Of a DNA stretch of 64,000 nucleotides, positions 51,541 through 59,333 are shown piece after piece (positions within the stretch are counted from its first letter, which is position 1; every line of letters starts with the position of its first letter). The notes under the pieces were generated by a model that had not been told where the DNA came from, did not search any database, and saw nothing but the letters and a program-made list of their open reading frames with translations. Source of the stretch: Echinicola arenosa (GTDB taxonomy: Bacteria > Bacteroidota > Bacteroidia > Cytophagales > Cyclobacteriaceae); assembly GCF_014841125.1 (NCBI RefSeq), contig NZ_JACYTQ010000004.1, positions 388,055 to 452,054 on the forward strand. The letters run 5' to 3'. The position numbers were made by a program, and so were the translations under genes.

Positions 51541-52020
51541 TTATCTGATCCTATCCACAGATTTTACCAGCATTTCATCTTTACGGATAAACCTATTGGC
51601 TACGATATTAAAAACCATCGCGGCAATAATACAATAGAATCCAATCATAAATGCCCCGCTGGCCGTAGGGTTGAAATCTATATTGAAACTATAGGTCAAG
51701 TACACGATAAGGCCAAGGTTAATCACCATGACCAAGGAATTGATCATATTCAAGAACATCTGTTTGGTTCTGGTTTTAAATTGGCTCAAGCTATAAAGGG
51801 CGATCAATGCCGCCAAAATGGCCAAAGCTCCGATATAGAAGGTGCCTGTTTCTTCAATTACACTATCATTAGCTACATCCCAATGGGTCAAAGACCAAGC
51901 TGTCAAAGTCATGGTTTCGGTTTGGCCCACATTCACCTGAGACCAAATTGGGAAATAGGTGACCAATAGCATGGCTACAGCTACTAAGAATAGAAAGATC
52001 GTTTGTACGCGTTGTATCAT
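51541..52020 (-). CDS. DUF4293 membrane protein
   Basis: 159 residues with four transmembrane helices (about 5-25, 62-82, 88-110, 122-145). The N-terminus MIQRVQTIFLFLVAVAMLL is the family signature of DUF4293, a Bacteroidota-specific inner-membrane protein of unknown role. It is a single gene, divergent from truA across 107 bp. Confidence 0.85.
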   Translation of the reverse strand: MIQRVQTIFLFLVAVAMLLVTYFPIWSQVNVGQTETMTLTAWSLTHWDVANDSVIEETGTFYIGALAILAALIALYSLSQFKTRTKQMFLNMINSLVMVINLGLIVYLTYSFNIDFNPTASGAFMIGFYCIIAAMVFNIVANRFIRKDEMLVKSVDRIR

Positions 52021-52112
52021 TGTAGAATTTTAAAACTTTTGACAAAGAAACAGGGTAATTTGAATATTCGCAAGGATTAGTGACAAAGCACTTTTAAATT
52101 CCGTTGGAATAG

Positions 52113-52120
52113 TATCTTTG
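52113..52120 (+). promoter_or_regulatory. -7 box (TATCTTTG) of truA
   Basis: TATCTTTG matches TAnnTTTG and lies 7 nt before the ATG of truA, so the transcript would start at or within the start codon region (nearly leaderless). The -33 region has no full TTTG. Confidence 0.45.
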
Positions 52121-52127
52121 TAGATTG

Positions 52128-52883
52128 ATGGAAACACTTAAAAGGTATTTTCTGGAAGTAGCCTACATGGGCACCCATTATCATGGTTGGCAGATTCAAC
52201 CTAATGCCGTTACCGTACAGGAGAAAATCAACGATGCACTCAAAACCATATTGAGAAAAGAAATAGAAACCATGGGCAGTGGCCGGACGGATACAGGAGT
52301 GCATGGAAAGCAACAATTTTTGCATTTTGATTTTGAGGAAGGCTTGGAAAGAAAAACATTTCTCAAAAAGCTGAATGCTGTTCTACCGAAAGATATCAGT
52401 GTCTATGATTTACGGGAAGTGCGGCAAGAAGCCCATGCAAGATTTGATGCAGCATGGAGAAGTTATGAATATTACATCTCTTTGCGGAAAAATCCGTTTG
52501 AACAAGAGTTGTCCTGGCATTGTTATTACCAGTTGGATTTAGAGAAAATGAATAAGGCCGCACAACTTTTACTGAATCACAGAGATTTTGAGTGCTTTAG
52601 CAAAGTGAAGACAGAAGTGAATCATTTCGAATGTGAAATAAAAACAGCTTTTTGGGAACAAAAAGACCAACATTTGATTTTCCATATAACAGCCAATCGA
52701 TTTTTGAGAGGAATGGTACGTGCCATAGTGGGTACCATGGTGGAAGTGGGGATGGGAAAACTTGATGTAAAAGGATTTCAAGACATTTTGAACAGTAAAA
52801 ATAGAGGTAAGGCAGGGGCAGCAGCTCCATCACAAGGCTTGTATTTGAGTGAAGTGACTTATCCTGAAGAAATATTTATATAA
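52128..52883 (+). CDS. truA: tRNA pseudouridine synthase A
   Basis: 251 residues from ATG 52128 (a TTG directly before it is not needed). It converts U38-40 of tRNA anticodon stems to pseudouridine. Hallmarks are VAYMGTHYHGWQIQPNAVTVQ, GSGRTDTGVHG with the catalytic Asp55, and HFDFEEG. In the second half FLRGMVRAIVGTMVEVG and GAAAPSQGLYLSEV are conserved. The ABC exporter gene begins 13 nt after the stop. Confidence 0.95.
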   Translation: METLKRYFLEVAYMGTHYHGWQIQPNAVTVQEKINDALKTILRKEIETMGSGRTDTGVHGKQQFLHFDFEEGLERKTFLKKLNAVLPKDISVYDLREVRQEAHARFDAAWRSYEYYISLRKNPFEQELSWHCYYQLDLEKMNKAAQLLLNHRDFECFSKVKTEVNHFECEIKTAFWEQKDQHLIFHITANRFLRGMVRAIVGTMVEVGMGKLDVKGFQDILNSKNRGKAGAAAPSQGLYLSEVTYPEEIFI

Positions 52884-52896
52884 ACAGCATTAGATT

Positions 52897-54669
52897 TTGA
52901 GTCTGGAAAAAGAAAATGAAAAGAGTGGAGATATTATCGACACCCAAGTGTTGAAAAAGCTCTACCAATTTGTACAACCTTATCAGGCCAGGTTTTTCTT
53001 TTTGATCTTCCTGACGATTGCCTTGGCGGCTTTGGCTCCAACGCGTCCCCTGTTTATCCAAAAGGCCATTGATGATTATGTGGCGGTTGGTGATCAAGAG
53101 GGTTTACTTCGCATCATTTATCTCTTGATAGGACTATTGGTCTTGCAGGCGGTAGTTCAATTTGCACATACTTATCTGTCAGGATGGATAGGGCAGGTGA
53201 TTATCAGGGATATCCGTACCAAATTGTATCGCCATTTGCTAAAAATGCGTTTGAAGTTTTTTGACAACACACCAATTGGTCGCTTGGTGACTCGGAATAT
53301 TTCTGATATCGAAACATTGTCCAACGTCTTCAGTGAGGGATTGGCGGCGATCATAGGGGATTTGCTGCAATTGGTTACCATTTTGGGAGTAATGTTTTGG
53401 GTGGATTGGAAGCTGACTTTGGTCAGTTTGTGTACTTTGCCTTTGTTGATCATTTCCACTTATGTTTTTAAGGAGAAGGTGAAGGTGGCCTTTAATGAAG
53501 TGAGGAATGCTGTTTCCAATTTGAACTCTTTTCTTCAAGAGCATATCACGGGGATGAATATTGTGCAAATATTTAACCGTGAAGCCCGTGAATACCAGAA
53601 ATTCAACGATATCAATACGGAGCATAAAAAGGCCCATGTAAAGTCGGTGATGTATTATTCCATTTATTATCCTGTTGCGGAAATTATTCAAGCTATAGGG
53701 ATAGGTTTGGTGGTTTGGTATGGAGCCACTGGGGTGTTTGGTTTGGATTTAAAAGTGGGGGTGCTGATCTCCTTTATCATGTATTTGCAATTGTTCTTCC
53801 GCCCAATCAGAATGTTGGCAGATCGTTTCAATACCCTTCAAATGGGAGTGGTGAGTTCGTCTAGGATCTTCAAACTACTGGAAAGTGATGAGCACATTGC
53901 GAATGAGGGAGAGCTTAAACCTGAAAAAGTTAAAGGAAATATCAAGCTTGAAAATGTTTGGTTTGCTTATAATGATGAGGAATGGGTGCTAAAGGACATT
54001 AATTTCAAAGTGAGGCATGGTGAGACGGTGGCCTTAGTAGGTGCCACAGGAGCTGGGAAATCTTCCATCATCAATTTGATCAGCAGGTTCTATGATATCA
54101 ATAAAGGTAGTATTAAGGTGGACGGCACAGATATCAAAGACTATGAGTTGGGGGTGCTTCGCAAGCACATAGGGGTGGTGCTCCAAGATGTGTTTTTGTT
54201 TTCAGATACAATTTATTTTAACATTACCCTAGGTAATCCAGACATCACCCGTGAACAGGTGATGGAAGCAGCTGAACTTGTGGGTGCTAGAAGGTTTATT
54301 GAAAGACTTCCTGGAGGACTGGATTATAATGTGATGGAAAGAGGGGCTACCCTTTCAGTGGGGCAAAGACAGTTAATCTCTTTCGTGAGGGCCATGGTGT
54401 ACAATCCAGAAATCATCATTTTGGATGAAGCGACTTCCTCTGTGGATACAGAAACAGAAGAGCTGATCCAAAGTGCTATTGATAAAATGATGAAAGGAAG
54501 GACTTCTATTGTTATTGCTCATAGGCTATCCACTATTCAAAAAGCGGATAATATTATCGTATTGCACAAAGGGGAAATCAAAGAGATGGGGACCCACGAG
54601 ACGTTGCTGGAAAAAGAAGGCTATTATGCACAGCTTCACCAGATGCAGCTCAAATCAATGGTCAATTAA
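52897..54669 (+). CDS. ABC exporter (permease-ATPase fusion), YheI-like
   Basis: 590 residues, started at TTG 52897 because no ATG is available near the N-terminus. Six-helix domain at about 30-320; ATPase with Walker A VGATGAGKSS near 383, Q-loop LQDVFLFSDT, Walker B IIILDEATSSVD and switch IAHRLSTIQ. The ABC signature reads LSVGQ in place of LSGGQ (TLSVGQRQLISFVRA), a change also found in heterodimeric multidrug exporters such as YheI/YheH; here no partner half is adjacent. It is probably co-transcribed with truA. Confidence 0.88.
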   Translation: MSLEKENEKSGDIIDTQVLKKLYQFVQPYQARFFFLIFLTIALAALAPTRPLFIQKAIDDYVAVGDQEGLLRIIYLLIGLLVLQAVVQFAHTYLSGWIGQVIIRDIRTKLYRHLLKMRLKFFDNTPIGRLVTRNISDIETLSNVFSEGLAAIIGDLLQLVTILGVMFWVDWKLTLVSLCTLPLLIISTYVFKEKVKVAFNEVRNAVSNLNSFLQEHITGMNIVQIFNREAREYQKFNDINTEHKKAHVKSVMYYSIYYPVAEIIQAIGIGLVVWYGATGVFGLDLKVGVLISFIMYLQLFFRPIRMLADRFNTLQMGVVSSSRIFKLLESDEHIANEGELKPEKVKGNIKLENVWFAYNDEEWVLKDINFKVRHGETVALVGATGAGKSSIINLISRFYDINKGSIKVDGTDIKDYELGVLRKHIGVVLQDVFLFSDTIYFNITLGNPDITREQVMEAAELVGARRFIERLPGGLDYNVMERGATLSVGQRQLISFVRAMVYNPEIIILDEATSSVDTETEELIQSAIDKMMKGRTSIVIAHRLSTIQKADNIIVLHKGEIKEMGTHETLLEKEGYYAQLHQMQLKSMVN

Positions 54670-54839
54670 GGCAAAATATTCTTATGGAAATTCAGCTATT
54701 TGATAATAGCGATTAATTTTGCGCCGTTAAAGTAAAGAATCACAACAAATTTTATAGAATCCATAGGGACTTGCTGGCATTGGGTGTCATATAGTAAATC
54801 ACTATGGTTTCATCTCTCCTTTAAATTTTAAAAGAACAA

Positions 54840-55421
54840 ATGAAAAAACTATTGCTATTGATCATCTTTAGCTTGCCTGTTGTGGCATTTGCTCAAGAAC
54901 AATCTATTGGTTTGAGAATAGGCGAACCATTGAGTATTACTTACAAAACTTTTATTGAAGAAAAGATTTCCATTGAAGCCATGATTGGTCGCGGTAGTGC
55001 CAATAGTTCCACTTACTACAGAAAGGTGTTTGATAACAATAAGCCGGCACCAGGGGCCTTTTACTTAAATCATAGTGCTGGAGGTGGGGTGTCTTTGAAT
55101 GGTCGGGTGGCCTATCATGAGGATATCACGGCTGAGTTTGATATTACAGAAGGTACCTTGTTGGCTTTTGGGGGAGCTGGTTTACAGCTGAGAAGTATTG
55201 GTTTGGAATATGCTTACGAGGAAGCTCCTGATGCTAACGTGGTAAGGTATGAGAGTAGAAATAACATCGACTTCGGCCCAGAAGTATTTGGTGGTGCAGA
55301 GTATTATTTTGAGGAAATGCCAATCAGTGTTTTTGCGGAACTGGGTTTGATGTTGGAAATTGCCGATCGTCCTGGGCATATTAAGTTACAAGGAGGGATT
55401 GGCGCTAGATATATTTTCTAA
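54840..55421 (+). CDS. small outer-membrane beta-barrel-like protein
   Basis: 193 residues, signal cleaved near AFA-QE (residue 18). The mature part begins QSIGLRIGEPLSITYKTFI and shows alternating strands (ISIEAMIGRG, LLAFGGAGLQLRSIGLEYAY, IDFGPEVFGGAEYYFEE, ISVFAELGLMLEI) with the end GGIGARYIF, a C-terminal Phe as needed for barrel assembly. No named family. The next gene starts 1 nt after its stop, so they form a pair. Confidence 0.6.
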   Translation: MKKLLLLIIFSLPVVAFAQEQSIGLRIGEPLSITYKTFIEEKISIEAMIGRGSANSSTYYRKVFDNNKPAPGAFYLNHSAGGGVSLNGRVAYHEDITAEFDITEGTLLAFGGAGLQLRSIGLEYAYEEAPDANVVRYESRNNIDFGPEVFGGAEYYFEEMPISVFAELGLMLEIADRPGHIKLQGGIGARYIF

Positions 55422-55422
55422 G

Positions 55423-55941
55423 ATGAAAATTGCGGCCATTATTGTGGGAGTCATTGCTTTGCTTGGCTTTGGGGCTTTTGTCTATTTGGGCGGTTTTGAG
55501 GAAATTCCATTTAGGGTGGAAGAAGTGGGTGATGTTCGGCTTTATGGTTTGACTTATAGAGGGACCCCACAAGATGAAGGGCTTAAGCAAACCTTTGAAA
55601 AGGTGGAAGGGTTGAAACAGTCAAATCCCTCGGCTGTATTGCATACCATTTATATGATCGAGCCGGCAGGGAAGTTGGATACTATGCAAGTTTTTGTAGG
55701 TCTGGACCGTTTGGAGAATAGCGATGGCGGTAATTGGGAGGAAAAGGTTATCTTCGTAAAGTCAGCTGTTGTAGCGGATCTAAAATTCAATAAACTGGTG
55801 ATGCCCAGACCTGCAAAGGTGAAAGATGGAATCAAGGGATTTGCAAAGGAAGAAGGCTTGGCATTGCAAGGTATTTATATTGATAGGTTGATAGCAGAGG
55901 ACCATGTTCAGGTCATTGCGCCAATCAAATCCGGAAATTAA
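55423..55941 (+). CDS. membrane-anchored protein with GyrI-like domain (tentative)
   Basis: The open frame reaches 55360, but ATG 55423 gives a 172-residue protein with an N-terminal membrane helix (about 3-25, IAAIIVGVIALLGFGAFVYL). The outer part (VEEVGDVRLYGLTYRGTPQDEGLKQTFEKVEGL, AVLHTIYMIEPAGKLDTMQVFVGLD) follows the strand-helix order of GyrI-like small-molecule-binding domains, with the internal duplication. Function is unknown. It is co-transcribed with the barrel gene. Confidence 0.5.
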   Translation: MKIAAIIVGVIALLGFGAFVYLGGFEEIPFRVEEVGDVRLYGLTYRGTPQDEGLKQTFEKVEGLKQSNPSAVLHTIYMIEPAGKLDTMQVFVGLDRLENSDGGNWEEKVIFVKSAVVADLKFNKLVMPRPAKVKDGIKGFAKEEGLALQGIYIDRLIAEDHVQVIAPIKSGN

Positions 55942-56061
55942 AGATTTTGTGAAAACTGGTACGGTTTTAGTAAAACAAACGAAAAGGTTATTTATAAAGA
56001 AAGAAACATAATTTCTAAAAAACCGTCTAGAGAAAATAATGTAATACTAAACTCCCCTATT

Positions 56062-56580
56062 ATGAAAAAACTATTTTTGATTTTATTCGTGGCCACAGGA
56101 ATCATCATGCAAGCATGTGAAGGGCCAGAAGGACCTCCAGGTGAACCGGGGATAAATATTGTTGGTGAGGCTTACGAGGTTGAAGTTAGTTTTAATGCCG
56201 AGAATAATTATATCGAGTTTTTTGATTTCACAGAGCCACTTGTTGAAGGAGATGCAGTATTGGTTTATATGTATGAAGCTTCACCAGTAGATTCAGAGGC
56301 GTTTGCATGGAGACTTTTGCCTCAAACCTTTTACTTTGAAAATGGAATTTTGGTTTATAATTTTGATTATACACCAGTTGACTTCAGTATTTTCTTGGAT
56401 AACTCTCCTATAGATTTTGCACAATTAGACTCTTACTGGACAGACAATCTGTTGTTCAGGGTAGTGGTTTTGCCGGCAGATTTAGTCAGCTCAAGTGCAA
56501 GAATGGATTTCTATGACTATGAAGCAACTATGAAATATCTTGATATTGAGGAAGGGGATTTTATTAGACTGACTAGATAA
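56062..56580 (+). CDS. lipoprotein with a short collagen-like segment
   Basis: 172 residues; signal ending IMQAC (Cys19). Directly after the lipidated Cys comes GPEGPPGEPG, three collagen-type G-x-y triplets plus one, followed by an acidic beta-rich domain of about 140 residues (YEVEVSFNAENNYIEFFDF, VLVYMYEAS, LLFRVVVLPADLV). Many Cytophagales carry small lipoproteins of this build; their function is unknown. It is monocistronic, with a strong terminator. Confidence 0.65.
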   Translation: MKKLFLILFVATGIIMQACEGPEGPPGEPGINIVGEAYEVEVSFNAENNYIEFFDFTEPLVEGDAVLVYMYEASPVDSEAFAWRLLPQTFYFENGILVYNFDYTPVDFSIFLDNSPIDFAQLDSYWTDNLLFRVVVLPADLVSSSARMDFYDYEATMKYLDIEEGDFIRLTR

Positions 56581-56598
56581 ATATCCTAAAGGAATTTA

Positions 56599-56640
56599 AA
56601 AGCCACCAAAGATCTTTTGGTGGCTTTATTGTTTTTTAGA
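56599..56640 (+). terminator. intrinsic terminator
   Basis: A perfect 12-bp stem AAAGCCACCAAA/TTTGGTGGCTTT, 5-nt loop, followed by ATTGTTTTTT; 18 nt past the collagen-like lipoprotein gene. Confidence 0.85.
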
Positions 56641-56704
56641 AGTCCATGAATGGAAAGCTAAGTCCATTTAAGTTTGATGGTTCGTATTATTTATTGTAAT
56701 CAAC

Positions 56705-56712
56705 TATCTTTG
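56705..56712 (+). promoter_or_regulatory. -7 box (TATCTTTG) of hemE
   Basis: TATCTTTG lies only 4 nt before the hemE ATG; 20 nt upstream stands TTCG, one base off TTTG. A leaderless or nearly leaderless transcript is implied. Confidence 0.5.
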
Positions 56713-56716
56713 TGCC

Positions 56717-57766
56717 ATGCAATTTAAAAATGACTTGATATTGAGGGCTGCCCGTGGGGAGCAAGTGGAAAGAACACCTGTTTGGTTGATGAGGCAGGCA
56801 GGAAGGATTTTACCCGAATACCGGGAAGTGCGGAATAGCGTTAGCGGATTTATAGAATTGGCACAAACCCCAGAGCTGGCGGCTGAAGTTACCATACAGC
56901 CTGTGGACCTCTTAGGGGTGGATGCAGCTATTATTTTCTCGGATATCTTGGTGATTCCGGAGGCAATGGGCTTGCCTTATGAAATGATAGAAAAGAGAGG
57001 ACCAAAATTTCCTAATACCGTGTCCTCTGCCGCAGATTTAAAGAAGTTGAGAATTGCAAATGGGGTGGATGATTTAAGTTATGTGATCGATGCCATCAAA
57101 ATCACCAAGAAGGCCTTGAATGGCCGCGTGCCACTGATTGGTTTTGCTGGAGCTCCTTGGACCATTTTTGCCTATATGGTAGAAGGCTCAGGAAGTAAGA
57201 CTTTCTCTAAGTCCAGGGCCATGCTTTATCAAAACCCAGATTTGGCTGAAACGCTATTGGATATGATCACCAAGTCCACCATTAATTACCTGAAAGCTCA
57301 AATTGCAGCTGGGGCAGATATGGTGCAGATATTTGACAGTTGGGCAGGGATATTGCCTCCTGATCATTATAAAAAGTATTCTTTGAAATATATTTCCACA
57401 ATTTGCGATGCCATCACCGAGGTGCCGGTAACTGTTTTTGCCAAAGGAGCATTCTTTGCAAGGGAAGAAATGGCCCAACTCAATTGTGAAACTATTGGCT
57501 TGGATTGGAACATGGGCATTGCAGAGTCGAGGAAGCTTATCGGAGCGGGAAAGACGTTGCAAGGTAACCTAGATCCTGCGGCCTTATATGGTTCAGCAGC
57601 TGAGGTAGAAGCAGCAACCAAAAGAATGCTGGATCAGTTTGGGACGGGAAGGCACATTGCCAACTTGGGGCATGGTGTTTACCCTGATATTGATCCTGAA
57701 AAGGTAAAAGTCTTTATCAATACTGTAAAGGAATACAGTTCTCAACTGAGAGCGGAAACAGTATAA
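56717..57766 (+). CDS. hemE: uroporphyrinogen decarboxylase
   Basis: 349 residues, normal length. Catalyses removal of four carboxyl groups from uroporphyrinogen III to make coproporphyrinogen III in haem synthesis. Hallmarks are [16 protein letters not shown] (substrate-binding Arg residues), [14 protein letters not shown] with the essential Asp, [25 protein letters not shown] and [11 protein letters not shown]. It is a single gene, with a hairpin terminator. Confidence 0.96.
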   Translation: MQFKNDLILRAARGEQVERTPVWLMRQAGRILPEYREVRNSVSGFIELAQTPELAAEVTIQPVDLLGVDAAIIFSDILVIPEAMGLPYEMIEKRGPKFPNTVSSAADLKKLRIANGVDDLSYVIDAIKITKKALNGRVPLIGFAGAPWTIFAYMVEGSGSKTFSKSRAMLYQNPDLAETLLDMITKSTINYLKAQIAAGADMVQIFDSWAGILPPDHYKKYSLKYISTICDAITEVPVTVFAKGAFFAREEMAQLNCETIGLDWNMGIAESRKLIGAGKTLQGNLDPAALYGSAAEVEAATKRMLDQFGTGRHIANLGHGVYPDIDPEKVKVFINTVKEYSSQLRAETV

Positions 57767-57796
57767 AGTATAATAGAAGTTTGAATTCGGCTTACA

Positions 57797-57832
57797 AACC
57801 TCCATCTGTTCAGGTGGAGGTTTTATTTTATA
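57797..57832 (+). terminator. terminator of hemE
   Basis: An 8-bp stem AACCTCCA/TGGAGGTT, then TTATTTTAT. It overlaps the stop region of the convergent MOSC gene. Confidence 0.75.
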
Positions 57833-58617
57833 ATGATTTTGTCCCCTATTTTAACTACTCCATGATCTAGGGATATTAGGTTCTGTCCGAAAAGTACTTT
57901 TTTGTCCTTTAATCGGTAAGTCGCCAACGTTCTGAGCGGTTCTTTTCCTTTGGTCCCGGTATTCTGATCCACGGTAGTGAGGACACATCTGGCACATGGC
58001 TTGGTTACTTTAAAACGAGTTTCTCCAATAATGATTTCATTCCAAGAGTCTTCCTCAAACGCTTTCCCACCAGAAAATACGATGTTGGGTCGGAAGCGCT
58101 CCATGGGGACAGGCGTATCCAATTTTTGATTGAGGTCATCCAAGGAACTTTGACCAATCAATAGGTAGGGCATAGCATCCGCAAAACTTACCGTTTCCCC
58201 ATTTGTCGAATATTTTTCTTCGACGTTACGGACCGTGCTTTCTGGCATAAAAACCAACTTACAATTTACTTTGAGGATTTTAGAAAACCATTGGTTGGCT
58301 CTAGAACTGACAATTTGGCCTTTGAGAGAGTCGTCCCAAACATTAACGGGTATAAATTCATCAGTTTCTGGAACAAAAGGGATTTCAAGGTTTAGTTCTG
58401 CCCGATGTTTATGCTGTACCATTAAACCCTCTTCCTGTAGACTTACTTGGAGCAAAGCCATATGGTGAAGCGTACGTTGCGTTAGGAATTTGCCTGATTC
58501 ATCGACCAGCATCCATCTTCTGTCCCACCTAAAGCCCTTGGTTAGTACTTGAGCTTTCTCTACCCGGATACCACCAAGCGACTTGATTGGGTAGATATAG
58601 ATATCTTGAATTTTCAT
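57823..58617 (-). CDS. MOSC-domain protein (YcbX/mARC-like)
   Basis: 264 residues. The N-terminal MOSC_N beta-barrel (IYIYPIKSLGGIRVEKAQVLTKGFRWDRRWMLVDESGKFLTQR) precedes the MOSC domain (PMERFRPNIVFSGGKAFEEDSW, TRFKVTKPCARCVLTTVDQNTG). The Cys in KPCARC is the residue that binds molybdenum cofactor in YcbX and mARC enzymes, which reduce N-hydroxylated compounds; the YcbX ferredoxin domain is absent here. It is a single gene, followed upstream by a small membrane-protein gene on the same strand. Confidence 0.85.
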   Translation of the reverse strand: MKIQDIYIYPIKSLGGIRVEKAQVLTKGFRWDRRWMLVDESGKFLTQRTLHHMALLQVSLQEEGLMVQHKHRAELNLEIPFVPETDEFIPVNVWDDSLKGQIVSSRANQWFSKILKVNCKLVFMPESTVRNVEEKYSTNGETVSFADAMPYLLIGQSSLDDLNQKLDTPVPMERFRPNIVFSGGKAFEEDSWNEIIIGETRFKVTKPCARCVLTTVDQNTGTKGKEPLRTLATYRLKDKKVLFGQNLISLDHGVVKIGDKIIIK

Positions 58618-58664
58618 AGCTGACTTTTGATCAACTAAATTAAGAGGATTGTCAGAAAAAAATA

Positions 58665-58895
58665 TTAATAGTGAAGAAGTTCTTTGGGTTTGTTTGGTTG
58701 ATCTGGGAGGAGTTTCAAGATGATTTTATCAGAAGGAAACTTAAAATCTTTTGCTTTAAGGGTTGAATCCGACTGTGAAATATTACTTGACTTTTGTGGC
58801 TTTTCATCCATTTCCGAAATAATGAAAGATACCAAAAGGCCTATCAAAAAGACCAAGGCCCATCGTGCGCGTTCATCTTTACGGGAAATTTTCAT
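58665..58895 (-). CDS. small single-helix membrane protein, hypothetical
   Basis: 76 residues: a basic start (MKISRKDERAR), one membrane helix (about 12-28, WALVFLIGLLVSFII), then a polar tail with QPNKPKELLHY at its end. It is not recognised. It could be co-transcribed with the MOSC gene 47 nt downstream. A plus-strand frame over the same bases has no such organisation. Confidence 0.45.
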   Translation of the reverse strand: MKISRKDERARWALVFLIGLLVSFIISEMDEKPQKSSNISQSDSTLKAKDFKFPSDKIILKLLPDQPNKPKELLHY

Positions 58896-59225
58896 TGACT
58901 GTATTGGTGTGATTTACTTGTTTTAATAGTTTAATTCTGAAAAATGCTATTGTGGTAGCATGCCTAATTGCTGATCATAACCAGTCCAAAAACTGATGCT
59001 TCATACTCTTTAGATGCGTTTGAGGACCAAAAGGTTGCATGAAGTACATCAAAAAATGAAGATTTTAATAATAAATGTGACTAATCCTCTGATTAAAGTG
59101 ACGGAGAAAATAATTGAGGTTTCTATATTTTAAATAGGGATTGACAAAATAACATTCTTAGAAAGTAATAGTAAAATAAGTTTGACAGACTTTTGTACCG
59201 ATCAGAAAGTTATGTGTCATAAATG

Positions 59226-59240
59226 CTGACAATCTGACAC
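59226..59240. promoter_or_regulatory. inverted repeat upstream of the dnaK -24/-12 element
   Basis: CTGACA-ATC-TGACAC is a near match to a CTGnCA-nnn-TGnCAG palindrome; only the final base deviates. Its place, 20 nt before the -24 box, is close for a classic enhancer but could suit a repressor or activator site. Confidence 0.4.
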
Positions 59241-59260
59241 AGAAAGTTTCTGAAATAGGC

Positions 59261-59277
59261 TTGGCACATGAGTTGTT
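59261..59277 (+). promoter_or_regulatory. sigma-54-like (-24/-12) promoter before dnaK
   Basis: TTGGCACATGAGTTGTT matches the RpoN consensus TTGGCACnnnnnTTGC with GG-to-GT spacing of exactly 10 nt; the only weak position is T for C in the -12 GC. It lies 57 nt before the dnaK ATG, leaving a leader of about 45 nt. The rest of the 438-bp upstream gap holds TAAGTTTG at about 59177 without a -33 partner. Confidence 0.55.
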
Positions 59278-59333
59278 AAATATGATTTCGAGTAACAGAT
59301 AGAATAACAGCAATAAAGAAATATAATAAAGTT

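Noticed and set aside
58720-58926. A 68-codon plus-strand frame over the small membrane-protein gene.
   Set aside because: It lacks a membrane segment or other organisation; the minus-strand frame has a clear one-helix topology.
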